Position numbers and translations under genes: made by a program. From Deltaproteobacteria bacterium HGW-Deltaproteobacteria-2 (GTDB lineage Bacteria; Desulfobacterota; Syntrophia; Syntrophales; Smithellaceae), in assembly GCA_002840505.1 (NCBI GenBank), contig PHBC01000001.1, positions 62,001 through 126,000 on the forward strand: a stretch of DNA of 64,000 bases, given 5' to 3'. Shown here in pieces: positions 24,878-33,561 of this stretch. Position 1 is the stretch's first letter; each line of letters starts with the position of its first letter. The notes under the pieces were generated by a model. It was not told the origin of the DNA. It made no database searches and saw only the letters and a program-made list of their open reading frames with translations.

Positions 24878-25909
24878 ATGGAATATCTGCAAATAACATG
24901 GTTCGCGCTCTGGGGATTGCTCTGGGCCGTATATTTCATGCTGGATGGATTCGTTCTCGGAACAGGCATTCTTCACAATTTTATCGGCAAGAACGATAAT
25001 GAAAAAAAGGTCATCGTCAACACGGTCGGCCCGGTGTGGAACGGCAACGAAGTCTGGCTCATTACCGCGGGCGGCGCTACTTTCGCGGCTTTTCCAACCA
25101 CCTATGCGCTGATGTTCAGTTATCTTTATACGGCTCTTTTGTTGCTGCTGTTTGCTCTGATTATCCGCGGGGTATCCTTTGAATTCCGGGGAAAGAGCAA
25201 TGGCCTTCTCTGGAAATCACTATGGGATAAGGGAATACTTGCCGGCAGTTTTCTGCCCGCACTGCTCTTCGGCGTGGCCTTCGGAAATATTTTCAAAGGC
25301 CTGCCCATGGATGCAGGCGGATATCACGGTAATTTGCTTTCGCTTCTTAATCCTTACGGATTGGTCACGGGCGCTTTGTTCGTCTGCCTGTTTTTGATGC
25401 ATGGAGCGCTGTATCTGTCGTTGAAAACAACCGGCGACATCCGCGAAAGAGCAAAAAATATCGTTCCCCCGATATGGTGTGTCCTTTTGGTGGTAGCTGT
25501 TGTTTTTCTGGTTTACACTTATTATGCAACCAGACTTTTCGATAATTACTTTTCTTCACCGGTTCTTTTTGCGTTTCCTCTCGTTGCCGTCGCCGGTCTT
25601 TGGGGAATCATCGTCTTTTATGCGAAAGGATATCTCTTCAGATCTTTTATGTCTTCCTGTGTCACCATAGTGTTTGTCTGTTTCACTGGAGTAGCCGGAC
25701 TGTTTCCCAACCTGATTCCCTCCAGCATGGATGTACAATACAGCATGACCATTTATAACTCCTCTTCCAGTTTTCTGACGCTGGCCATCATGACAGTTGT
25801 GGCGCTGATATTCGTTCCGATTGTCATTGCGTATAAAATATGGGTGTATCGGTTATTCAGTAAACCGGTAACGATCAATGAGGTGCTTGAAGATACGGAA
25901 TCTTATTAG
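24878..25909 (+). CDS. cydB: Cytochrome bd ubiquinol oxidase subunit II
   Basis: A 343-residue membrane protein with about eight to nine helices. It begins with the family pattern TWFALWGLLWAVYFMLDGF, followed by GPVWNGNEVWLITAGGATFAAFP. It pairs with CydA to stabilise the haem centre. The ATG is one base after the cydA stop, with AAAGGAGG inside the end of cydA, so the two are translationally coupled. A long hairpin at 25923-25974 follows and may end the transcript. Confidence 0.95.
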   Translation: MEYLQITWFALWGLLWAVYFMLDGFVLGTGILHNFIGKNDNEKKVIVNTVGPVWNGNEVWLITAGGATFAAFPTTYALMFSYLYTALLLLLFALIIRGVSFEFRGKSNGLLWKSLWDKGILAGSFLPALLFGVAFGNIFKGLPMDAGGYHGNLLSLLNPYGLVTGALFVCLFLMHGALYLSLKTTGDIRERAKNIVPPIWCVLLVVAVVFLVYTYYATRLFDNYFSSPVLFAFPLVAVAGLWGIIVFYAKGYLFRSFMSSCVTIVFVCFTGVAGLFPNLIPSSMDVQYSMTIYNSSSSFLTLAIMTVVALIFVPIVIAYKIWVYRLFSKPVTINEVLEDTESY

Positions 25910-25922
25910 AATCTAAAATTAT

Positions 25923-25974
25923 ACGCTGCCGTAATAATGCTGAGAATTATTTTTTTAGCATTGGACGGCAGCGT
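25923..25974 (+). terminator. Nested hairpin after cydAB
   Basis: ACGCTGCCGT pairs perfectly with ACGGCAGCGT. An inner AATGCT/AGCATT stem lies within the loop, with a run of seven T between the inner arms. There is no U-tract after the outer stem, so it may act as an mRNA stabiliser or an atypical terminator. Confidence 0.45.
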
Positions 25975-26073
25975 CTGCATAGATGATCTCTAAAATAAAT
26001 AATTTTTGAACGTATAAAATCTAATGAAGTATGATATAATATTTTAAATTTAGGCGTTTTAATATTATCTTAA

Positions 26074-27357
26074 ATGGAATCAATAAGCTCCCTGAACATA
26101 AAAGGTCTGCCCAAAATATATTTTGGCGCAGGTAAATTTTCCGAACTTCATACAATAATCCCTTCTTTTGGTCGTAATGTGCTGATTATTATCGGCGGTG
26201 AATCGCTGAAAAAGTCCGGCCGATTCAAGGTGCTGGCCCTGCAGCTTAATCAGGCTCAAATCAAATACAAGGTCGTATCTGTTTGGGATGAACCCACAAC
26301 AGAAGGTATCGATGCCATTGCCTCTGAATTTCGGAAGATGCCGGTCAACGTTGTTGTCGCCATCGGTGGCGGCAGTGTCATTGATTTTGGTAAAGCTGTT
26401 TCCGCCATGCTTGTCGCAGATGGCTCTGTGAAAAATTATCTGGAAGGTGTCGGAACAAAAAAACCATCCGGCACAAAAATCCCGTTTATTGCCGTTCCGA
26501 CAACCGCCGGTACGGGAAGTGAAGTGACAAAAAATGCCGTTGTCTGCGACCGTAAAGAAGGCTACAAAAAATCTCTCCGGCATGATGCCTATACACCTGA
26601 TGTCGCCCTTGTCGATCCCGAACTGACACTGACCCTGCCCCGGCATATTACCATCGCCTGCGGACTGGATGCCGTTTCGCAATTGATTGAATCTTACACC
26701 TCAATAAATGTGGACGTTTCTACCGATTCACTGGCCTTAAAGGCGCTTTTGGGGGCGTCAGAAAGTCTGCTTCCTCTTGCTCTCGGGCAAAGCAATGATA
26801 TCTCTCTGCGTTCGAAAATGTCCTATGCAGCGTTGGTTTCGGGAATCAAATTCAGCCGGTCCGGGCTTGGCGCGGTACACGGTATTGCCGGACCAGTGGG
26901 CGGACTCTTCCCGATACCGCACGGCATAGCCTGCGGAAAGCTCCTGTTTCCGGTAATGACTTTTGTGATAAAAAAAATTGTTGATGAAAAGAATATCGCC
27001 GCCCAAAAGCGCTTTGCCGATATCGGAAAAATATTCACAGGTGAAGCAGGTGGTGACGATATCTTTTATTGTGAGACTCAAATTTCAAAAACGAAGTGCA
27101 TTGAAATTTGCAAGTCGAACAATCCCGCTATAAGCGGAGGGTATAATAATAATAATGATGATGATTATACCCGTGGCTGCAAACAATTCCTAAGCACTCT
27201 GGACAAATGGACACGAACGCTGAAGCTCCCGCAGCTCTCCCGTTTCGGCATGACGGCCGCTCATATGGAAAAAGCCATTGCCCTTGCTGATAGTAAAAAC
27301 AGCCCGGCCATTCTTTCCAAAGAAGAAATGAAAGTCATTCTGGAAGTCGTCCGGTAA
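26074..27357 (+). CDS. Iron-containing alcohol dehydrogenase with in-frame repeat insertion
   Basis: A 427-residue group III (Fe-dependent) alcohol dehydrogenase. The NAD-binding motif GGGSVIDFGKA and the AVPTTAGTGSEVTKNAV stretch are followed by metal-binding positions in CGLDAVSQLIE and GAVHGIAGPVGGLFPIPHG. Members reduce aldehydes or oxidise alcohols. Typical length is about 385. Here residues about 329-368 are an extra, low-complexity segment (with a NNNNDDD run) encoded by a palindromic element at 27071-27141 that is also found in the ole operon. The insert sits in a loop region after IGKIFTG, so the enzyme may still fold. No clear ribosome-binding site is seen. Confidence 0.88.
   Translation: MESISSLNIKGLPKIYFGAGKFSELHTIIPSFGRNVLIIIGGESLKKSGRFKVLALQLNQAQIKYKVVSVWDEPTTEGIDAIASEFRKMPVNVVVAIGGGSVIDFGKAVSAMLVADGSVKNYLEGVGTKKPSGTKIPFIAVPTTAGTGSEVTKNAVVCDRKEGYKKSLRHDAYTPDVALVDPELTLTLPRHITIACGLDAVSQLIESYTSINVDVSTDSLALKALLGASESLLPLALGQSNDISLRSKMSYAALVSGIKFSRSGLGAVHGIAGPVGGLFPIPHGIACGKLLFPVMTFVIKKIVDEKNIAAQKRFADIGKIFTGEAGGDDIFYCETQISKTKCIEICKSNNPAISGGYNNNNDDDYTRGCKQFLSTLDKWTRTLKLPQLSRFGMTAAHMEKAIALADSKNSPAILSKEEMKVILEVVR
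27071..27141 (+). repeat. Palindromic repeat inserted inside a coding gene
   Basis: A 71-bp element, about 74% identical to 46913-46981. Its stem arms are CAAATTTCAA and TTGAAATTTG (perfect). In the other copy they are CCAATTCCG and CGGAATTGG (perfect but different). The arms have changed together, so the hairpin is conserved. A CCCGC...GCGGAGGG arm follows. Confidence 0.8.
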
Positions 27358-27444
27358 TAAATATTACTTCCTTGATTTAACCTAATGGACACCATGGCCC
27401 GCCGGAATAACATCCCGCGTATGCGGGACGGGACTGACAAGTGG

Positions 27445-27858
27445 TCAAGGGCAACTGAACACTGCACAAATTTGTTTCCATGGACAGCGGGTTTTACAAA
27501 ATTCCAGCGGTGCCTTTTCCCTGATGAGTGCAATCAGCGCCCTTAGCGTTATCTCTTCCCCGTAAAAAATACCTAGCCCTTTTAGTACTTTCGCATCCCA
27601 TTTTTTGACTTCTTCTTCATTGCCGAAAGGGTTCTCGCAACGGTTATTTTTGCACTCTGGACAATAGTCGCAAAGTTGGTCTGGCCCATCTGTGACGGTA
27701 ACAATCAAGTCACTTTCCGATTGTGTAAGTTCTTTCATTCTATTTATGGCGCAGGCAAATTCTTCTCCACGCACAATACTCTCCAAAGGCAGAAACCTGC
27801 CGCAAAAAATATGATGCGGCCGCAATCTTAATGTTCCCGGATTTTCACTAAAAATCAT
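27445..27858 (-). CDS. DUF1284 putative iron-sulfur protein
   Basis: A 137-residue cytoplasmic protein with the DUF1284 opening TLRLRPHHIFC and eight further cysteines. Several are in cluster-like groupings (LCDYCPECKNNRC and FCKTRCPWKQIC), suggesting Fe-S or zinc binding. The ATG at 27858 is used because AAGGAAG precedes it; an upstream GTG at 27897 adds unconserved residues. It converges on the alcohol dehydrogenase gene. Function unknown. Confidence 0.75.
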   Translation of the reverse strand: MIFSENPGTLRLRPHHIFCGRFLPLESIVRGEEFACAINRMKELTQSESDLIVTVTDGPDQLCDYCPECKNNRCENPFGNEEEVKKWDAKVLKGLGIFYGEEITLRALIALIREKAPLEFCKTRCPWKQICAVFSCP

Positions 27859-27955
27859 ACGCAATCTTCCTTTTAAATTTCCTTCATGACTTGTCACTTC
27901 CTATCATAAATTTTCCTCCAGGGGAAAGAGAACGTTAAAATTTTTCACTAGTTTC

Positions 27956-27984
27956 TTGACATACATGACAGCTCTTTCTATACT
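27956..27984 (+). promoter_or_regulatory. Strong sigma-70-type promoter
   Basis: TTGACA at 27956-27961 and TATACT at 27979-27984, spacer 17. It precedes the lipocalin-like gene by about 70 bases. The promoter at 32761-32789 has nearly the same sequence, including a shared GACAG in the spacer. Confidence 0.7.
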
Positions 27985-28061
27985 CACTTAAACAAAAAGA
28001 TACCATCATTTTACGTAAGTGAAATCTGAACTATCTCGCCGCTAAAATGGAGAAGATTTTT

Positions 28062-28526
28062 ATGAGTGATAACCGGTTCGTTGGAACTTGGAAACTGAAA
28101 TCCGTGATGAAAAAATCATCGGCAGGGACTGTAAGCAAACCCTTTGCGGATTATCCCCTCGGATACATATCCTATATGCCAGACGGTTTCATGCATGCAA
28201 TCCTGATGAAGTCTGAAAGGAATCCTATCGGTGTGCCCCCGGAAGAGCTCATCGATGCCGCAAGCACGAAAAAGCTGTTTATATCCTGGCGATATATAAA
28301 GGCAGGCATAAGGTATTTAAAAGCAATGACATCTTTTGTGTCTTATTGCGGCACTTACGAAATTCGCGAGGACACTGTTGTGCACCGGGCAAAAGCCGCT
28401 ACGGTTCCCGACTGGATTGGAACTGATCTTTCACGCAAGTTTGTCTTTGGCGAAAATACGCTTACCCTTACAGCCCATGATAATGCGGGAAATGTCATGG
28501 ACCTGATCTGGGAGCGTGTTTTATGA
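28062..28526 (+). CDS. Lipocalin-like domain protein
   Basis: A 154-residue beta-rich protein matching the lipocalin-like (PF13924-type) family. It opens FVGTWKLKSV, continues YPLGYISYMPDGFMHAILM, and has the late strand YCGTYEIREDTVVH. Such domains bind small hydrophobic ligands or act in polyketide-type ring closure. No signal peptide. I use the ATG at 28062 because GGAGAAG lies just upstream; a start at 28047 is also possible. It is followed by the zinc-ribbon/TPR gene. Confidence 0.75.
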   Translation: MSDNRFVGTWKLKSVMKKSSAGTVSKPFADYPLGYISYMPDGFMHAILMKSERNPIGVPPEELIDAASTKKLFISWRYIKAGIRYLKAMTSFVSYCGTYEIREDTVVHRAKAATVPDWIGTDLSRKFVFGENTLTLTAHDNAGNVMDLIWERVL

Positions 28527-28554
28527 AACAAAACAAGTTTAAAGAGATTTGATT

Positions 28555-29376
28555 ATGAAAAGATGTCCTCATTGTCGGGAAAGGTTTCAGGATAATGTTT
28601 CTGCATGTCTTTACTGTGATGGACCACTTGAAACAATAGAGCCGCTTCGAAAAATAACTCCTGTTAAACAGAATAAAAAAGAACAAAGTGACACAAAAAC
28701 AGAGAAAAAGTGGAAGGAGTTCTGTATTCCGATCATAACAACTATTATAGTCGCCGTCATTCTATTTACAATTTCACAAATAAAACACCTCAACAAAAAC
28801 ACGGAACAATTGACCGAAATTAAGTCAATGCAGATTGATGCGCATGATGCTTCAACATCGGTACGTACTTCAATATCAGAACCTGCATTATCTCCAGACC
28901 CTCTTAAGGCGCTTACTACCGCCATTAATTTGTACAATAATGCCTTCGCTCTGTGCTCCAGCGGTAAATGTACCGATCCCCAGAAGGCCATCGAATACTT
29001 GGATGAAGCAATTAAACTTAAACCGGATTTCGCCGAGGCTTACAACATCAGAGGTAATGCTGATGGTGACCTTGGACAGCATCAGCGTGCCATCGAGGAT
29101 TACAACGAGGCTATCCGCCTGATACCCCATTATGCTCGCGCCTACTACAACAGAGGTCTTACTTACAGCAACCTTGGTCAACATCAGCAAGCTATTGAGG
29201 ACTATAACGAAGCTATTCGTTTAAACATTGAAAATATAAGTGTCTACCACAACAGAGGGAAAGCTTATTTTACTCAGGGTAAAAAAGAGCTGGGCTGTCG
29301 TGATGCGCAAAAGGCATGTGAATTAGGAGACTGCAAGTTACTGGAAGATGCTAAAAACAAGAAAGATTGTCCCTGA
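28555..29376 (+). CDS. Zinc-ribbon, single-TM, TPR-repeat protein
   Basis: A 273-residue protein. An N-terminal zinc ribbon (CPHCRERF...CLYCDG) is followed by one membrane helix at about residues 60-78 (IPIITTIIVAVILFTI). A long linker then leads to three tetratricopeptide repeats (about 150-250) with near-identical QHQRAIEDYNEAIRL-type units. The tail carries CRDAQKACELGDC, as in Sel1/TPR lipoproteins. It probably scaffolds proteins at the membrane. It starts 28 bases after the lipocalin-like gene and likely shares its promoter. Confidence 0.75.
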   Translation: MKRCPHCRERFQDNVSACLYCDGPLETIEPLRKITPVKQNKKEQSDTKTEKKWKEFCIPIITTIIVAVILFTISQIKHLNKNTEQLTEIKSMQIDAHDASTSVRTSISEPALSPDPLKALTTAINLYNNAFALCSSGKCTDPQKAIEYLDEAIKLKPDFAEAYNIRGNADGDLGQHQRAIEDYNEAIRLIPHYARAYYNRGLTYSNLGQHQQAIEDYNEAIRLNIENISVYHNRGKAYFTQGKKELGCRDAQKACELGDCKLLEDAKNKKDCP

Positions 29377-29409
29377 AACACGTTCTTATCAATTCAGGAT
29401 AATGTCGTA

Positions 29410-30279
29410 TTATTTCCCCCCTGTATAATCGTAGAATCCCTTACCGCTTTTCATTCCCAATTCTCCGCGATCCACGTACTGTTTCAGCAGATCGGCGCTT
29501 TGCTGCGCGTTTTGGTCGTTCCGTTTGCGCGCCCAGAAATCGGTAATTCTCCATACGGTCTCCAAACCGATATAATCCATTAATTCGAATGGACCTAGTG
29601 GCATGGCGGTAATTTCTTTCCAGGAGCGATCGACATCTTCGGGTGACGCAATATCCCGCGAAACCAGGTTCAACGCGGCCAGCAGCCAGGGATTGAGAAG
29701 CGAATTAAACAGGTAGCCTGCCTTCTCCTGTTTGAGAACGATGGGTGAATGCCCGATTAATTCGCTGAAACGCCGTACGGTTTCCACCGCTTCGGCGGAA
29801 GTACCGGAGTGCCCCATTACGTCAACCAGTTTAAAACCCGGATGAAAATGAAAGGCGAGAAAGCGGTCGGGCCGGCCGGTTTTATCGGCATACATCGACG
29901 GCACCAGAGACGATGTGTTCGTGGTAAAGATCGTGCGCTCCGGGCATACCTTGTTTAGCTCTCTAAAAAACTCTCCTTTAATGTCCGGGTCCTCCGGAAT
30001 CGATTCGCTGACCAAATCAATATCCGCGCCGGCAAACGCCAAGTCCGTTGTGGTTGTAATATTATTTTTGAATAATTCGGCTTTTTCTTTCGGTATCATA
30101 CCGTTCGCCGCCATTTTATCGATCTTCTTATTCAGGCTGTCCGTCGCCTTAACCAGAAACTCATCCTTAATGTCATATAAGACCACCGCAAAGCCGTTTG
30201 TCACGCAGGACAGGCCGATGCTCTGCCCCATGGTTCCGGCTCCGGCAATAAGTATTTTCTTAATATCTCCAGCTTTCAT
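29410..30279 (-). CDS. 3-hydroxyacyl-CoA dehydrogenase
   Basis: A 289-residue NAD-dependent enzyme that interconverts 3-hydroxyacyl-CoA and 3-oxoacyl-CoA in beta-oxidation or its reverse. The Rossmann motif GAGTMGQSIGLSC is at residues 12-24. LVSESIPED, the catalytic-site NTSSLVPS and FHFHPGFKLVDV (active-site His) are all present. The C-terminal helical domain closes with KSGKGFYDYTGG. GAGGAG precedes the ATG. No other beta-oxidation gene adjoins it. Confidence 0.9.
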   Translation of the reverse strand: MKAGDIKKILIAGAGTMGQSIGLSCVTNGFAVVLYDIKDEFLVKATDSLNKKIDKMAANGMIPKEKAELFKNNITTTTDLAFAGADIDLVSESIPEDPDIKGEFFRELNKVCPERTIFTTNTSSLVPSMYADKTGRPDRFLAFHFHPGFKLVDVMGHSGTSAEAVETVRRFSELIGHSPIVLKQEKAGYLFNSLLNPWLLAALNLVSRDIASPEDVDRSWKEITAMPLGPFELMDYIGLETVWRITDFWARKRNDQNAQQSADLLKQYVDRGELGMKSGKGFYDYTGGK

Positions 30280-30360
30280 ATTGCTCCTCTTCTCACTTTC
30301 TAATACGAAATTTCTCTGTTTAAATTAATCAAAACAAGCGTTCGTATATAAGAAATTTGA

Positions 30361-32445
30361 TTAAATTTTCTCCACCCTGCATAAAAGCGCCTTGATCGGC
30401 ACTGACGCAGTGACAGGACAGAGAGATGTGTCATCAGTCAAAATATTTATATTCAACGTCTCCCAGCCGTTCTCAACTCCATACCAATATCCATGCGGCG
30501 AATGGACAACTCTGGGATCGATATCCTCAAAATAACACGTCTTGATTCTGATTTTACCTCTGGGAGAAGCTAGGTATACCCATTCGCCGTTCTCCACGTT
30601 CAGTTCTTTTGCTGTTCGTGGATTAATCTGCAATTCAGGATCAGGTGAAAGTTTCTTGAGTGAAGGAATGTTCCGATATGATGAATGATAATATACCACA
30701 TTCCTTCCACCGGTGGTCAGGATTAGGGGATATTCCTTTAACAAATCCGGCGAACTAACGGGGCTCTCGGCAGGTTCCCTGTAATTCGGCAAAGGCGAAA
30801 TATTCAGGCCTTTAAGATACTCGGCATATAGCTCGACCTTGCCTGAAGGGGTTCGGAACATGCCATTTTTTTCGTAACTCCTATATGTCAACGGTACGGA
30901 AATTTTTCCGATTTTTTTAAATTCTTCGAATTTAATGCCGATAGGCTCCAAACGATAATCAAGCGTTTCTTTAATGGACTTCCAGTATCCGGCAAGGCCC
31001 ATCTTCGCGGCAAGATCAACAAGAATCTGTTTCTCATCAAGACAATCAGGCTGAGGCTCGACCGCTTTTTGCTGGCAGATTACGTAATTTTTCATCAGCA
31101 AATCTTCGACATCGTCACGCTCGCTCCAGTGAGCGGGCGGCAGAACAACATCGGCCAGTTCTGTTGTCGGAGTATGAAAATAATCCACCGAAAAAAGAAA
31201 ATCCACCGAACTCAGAACATTTCTTACTCTGTACGAGTTGGGATATGCGCAGACGCTGTTATTGGCAAAAAGTCCTACCGCTTTTACCGGATACGGTTTA
31301 TTTTCTTCAATGGCGGGCCATACGCACTGCGGCGGAACCGGAATATATATATACGCAGTCAGCGGATATTCCTGTATACCCAGTTTTTTCGCGGACTGTT
31401 CCTTCGGCAGATTCATATATGCGCTGTAATCAGAACCGTAGCAGCTCCTTTTATGCGTGGGTGGCGGACATTTAAGGTTTCCACCGGGAATTTCAAGATT
31501 GCCTGTTATTGCACTTAATATAGTCAATGCACGCGCCAGATCAAAGGCGTCATTGGCCTGGCACACTCCGCCCATTCCGGGACCTATACAGGCTGGTTTT
31601 GTTTTGGCAAAGGTCAATGCTGCTGCTTCAATCTCTTCGTGAGAAAGCCATGTTATCTCAGAACAACGCGCCGAAGTGTAACCAGCAACGTGTTCTTTCA
31701 ACTGATCGAATCCGGTTGTCCATTTCTCCACGAATTCTTTATCGTATAATTCATTTTTTATTATGATATTTATAAAGGTAAGAGCAAGGGCTACATCGGT
31801 CCCCGGCCTTATTCTTAGCCAGTGATCGGCTTTCTTTGCCAGTCTGGTACCTCTCGGATCTACGACGATCAGATTCGCCCCGTTCTTCAACCCCTGACGG
31901 ATATCATACATATACAATCCGGGCCATGATTCTTCCGGATTATGGGCCCACAGGAGAATGCATTTACTTGATGCGTAATCCGGATCGACCAGACCAAAAG
32001 CAACCGTAGCGGCACTGCCCATCACGATCGGACCACCGCTCATATTGGAAGGCGCCATAAAATTAGGCGATCCGAACAACGCCAGGAACCGATTAAGATA
32101 CGGAGCAAGGCCGCGGGTCGTGCCTGTTCCAAAAACCACAGATTCCGCACCCCATTTCTCTCTGCTCGTCAGAAGCTTCTCGGCAATTATATCCAGAGCC
32201 TTATCCCATGACGCCTCTTCAACCTGGCCGCTTTTTTTGTTCGTTCTTACAAGAGGCTTTCTTATGCGGTCAGGGTGATAGATTATCTCCATGCATGCCC
32301 TTCCCTTTGGACAAATATAACCGTGGCTGAAGGGATGGTTTTTATCTCCTTTAATCCCGGTCACTCTTCCATTCGTAACGTCCAGTATGACGCCGCAGCG
32401 TGAATGACAATCAAAACAGATGGTTTTTATAGTTTGCAAGCTCAT
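30361..32445 (-). CDS. Molybdopterin oxidoreductase (DMSO reductase superfamily)
   Basis: A 694-residue bis-MGD molybdenum or tungsten enzyme. The N-terminal [4Fe-4S] site is Cys10-x2-Cys13-x3-Cys17-x27-Cys45, followed by ICPKGRA. The cofactor-binding domains include FGTGTTRGLAPY, ILLWAHNPEESWPGLY, NLIVVDPRGTRLAKKADHWL and a C-terminal LILTTGGRNVVYYHSSYR plus NPRTAKELNV. There is no twin-arginine signal, so it is cytoplasmic. No membrane or small electron-transfer subunit adjoins it. The branch contains thiosulfate/polysulfide reductase-like and acetylene-hydratase-like enzymes, so the substrate cannot be assigned. ATG at 32445 preceded by AAAAGGAAC. Confidence 0.88.
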   Translation of the reverse strand: MSLQTIKTICFDCHSRCGVILDVTNGRVTGIKGDKNHPFSHGYICPKGRACMEIIYHPDRIRKPLVRTNKKSGQVEEASWDKALDIIAEKLLTSREKWGAESVVFGTGTTRGLAPYLNRFLALFGSPNFMAPSNMSGGPIVMGSAATVAFGLVDPDYASSKCILLWAHNPEESWPGLYMYDIRQGLKNGANLIVVDPRGTRLAKKADHWLRIRPGTDVALALTFINIIIKNELYDKEFVEKWTTGFDQLKEHVAGYTSARCSEITWLSHEEIEAAALTFAKTKPACIGPGMGGVCQANDAFDLARALTILSAITGNLEIPGGNLKCPPPTHKRSCYGSDYSAYMNLPKEQSAKKLGIQEYPLTAYIYIPVPPQCVWPAIEENKPYPVKAVGLFANNSVCAYPNSYRVRNVLSSVDFLFSVDYFHTPTTELADVVLPPAHWSERDDVEDLLMKNYVICQQKAVEPQPDCLDEKQILVDLAAKMGLAGYWKSIKETLDYRLEPIGIKFEEFKKIGKISVPLTYRSYEKNGMFRTPSGKVELYAEYLKGLNISPLPNYREPAESPVSSPDLLKEYPLILTTGGRNVVYYHSSYRNIPSLKKLSPDPELQINPRTAKELNVENGEWVYLASPRGKIRIKTCYFEDIDPRVVHSPHGYWYGVENGWETLNINILTDDTSLCPVTASVPIKALLCRVEKI

Positions 32446-32664
32446 AATGTTCCTTTTCAAAATGTAATTTAATATTATAACAATCGAAATTTCAAGAGGA
32501 TAATTAATTGCAGTGCCCTATTTCCCCCGTAGCGAAAAGCCGGTTTAGAAAATCCTTTAAAATACCTTGACGATCAACGCCTTGCATACGCGGTATCTTT
32601 TCGTCCCCATTGTAAAAACGATCTGTTAATATAATTCCCTGTGAATTGGCAAGGCTTCCAATCC

Positions 32665-32686
32665 CGCGTCGCTTCGCTCCTGGGAT
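32665..32686. repeat. 22-bp GC-rich repeat, second copy
   Basis: Exact copy of 8312-8333. It lies in the 32446-32760 gap, which otherwise holds only AT-rich and palindromic scraps and no convincing gene. Confidence 0.6.
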
Positions 32687-32760
32687 AATTCCACTAACGT
32701 TTCGAGCTTCACTTCCCTTGCTCTCAACGAGTATCATTATATTTTGGAACCAAGATTCCC

Positions 32761-32789
32761 TTGACATAGAAGACAGCGTTTCCTATACT
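32761..32789 (+). promoter_or_regulatory. Strong promoter of the zinc-ribbon/pre-toxin-like operon
   Basis: TTGACA at 32761-32766 and TATACT at 32784-32789 with a 17-base spacer. The operon's first start codon is at 32827. Confidence 0.7.
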
Positions 32790-32826
32790 TTTACGCATAA
32801 AAGGTAGTTTGCATCAAAGGGAAACC

Positions 32827-33561
32827 ATGCCAAATATCCAGTTTTTTGCCTTGGCAGAAAGTGTCTGTAAAAAGTTCAATCTCCCGCCTATTCCTTTTCC
32901 TGTCCGTCAGGGCCGCGAAAAAGATATTTTTAATCCTCAGGGTGTAGCTCTGGATATTCTCCTGGATGAACTGGAAAATTATTTAATTGAACATCCCGAA
33001 GAGCGCGTCTTCTTCAAAGACGCAGGCTCGCGGCTTGCTTCGATTGAAGGCATCCGGCTGGGAGAGGAAGGATTCCACGATCTTGCCGCGCACTATTTTG
33101 AACTGGGGCTGGCGCTTGATGAGGAGAATCTTGCTCTTCGATCCAATTACGCTCTGGCGCTCCAGAGCGCCGGCCGCAATCAAGAGGCAATGCGTCAATA
33201 CAGATATCTGTTGCAGCAGCCGGTCATCTCCATCCAGCCCTTGATTTGGATTCTGGCCGCCCGGCTCTTTCTGGATGCCGGCGATCCGGTCACCGCTTAC
33301 CAAGTCCTCAAACACTGCGCATCCTTTATGCCGGTGGATAATGAATTTTGGGAGCTTTTCGCCGAAGCCAAAGAACGGGCAGGCGTTAAGCCGTGGATCG
33401 CACCCGGGCAAAAGAAATTAGCGGACAAAGCGATGAAGGCGCCAATTCCGGCGCAAAAGGAAAAAGAGAAAGTTTCCGCTAAGAAAAATTTCTGTCCTGC
33501 CTGCGGAAAGCCGGTCAAATCCGATGCCAAATTTTGCGGGAGTTGCGGCCATGCGCTTTAA
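32827..33561 (+). CDS. TPR-like protein with C-terminal zinc ribbon
   Basis: A 244-residue cytoplasmic protein. Residues about 70-180 form helical tetratricopeptide-like repeats (HYFELGLALDEENLALRSNYALALQSAGRNQEA is one unit). After a lysine-rich linker, the last 30 residues are a zinc ribbon (FCPACGKP...KFCGSCGHAL). AAAGGGAAACC precedes the ATG. It is the first gene of a four-gene operon; its end overlaps the next gene by 11 bases. The same zinc-ribbon type recurs in the fourth gene, suggesting that the two proteins work together. Confidence 0.75.
   Translation: MPNIQFFALAESVCKKFNLPPIPFPVRQGREKDIFNPQGVALDILLDELENYLIEHPEERVFFKDAGSRLASIEGIRLGEEGFHDLAAHYFELGLALDEENLALRSNYALALQSAGRNQEAMRQYRYLLQQPVISIQPLIWILAARLFLDAGDPVTAYQVLKHCASFMPVDNEFWELFAEAKERAGVKPWIAPGQKKLADKAMKAPIPAQKEKEKVSAKKNFCPACGKPVKSDAKFCGSCGHAL

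Noticed and set aside
32504-32767. 87-residue minus-strand frame upstream of the zinc-ribbon operon
   Set aside because: It runs through the 22-bp repeat and repeat-like scraps, and overlaps the operon's promoter; no ribosome-binding site.
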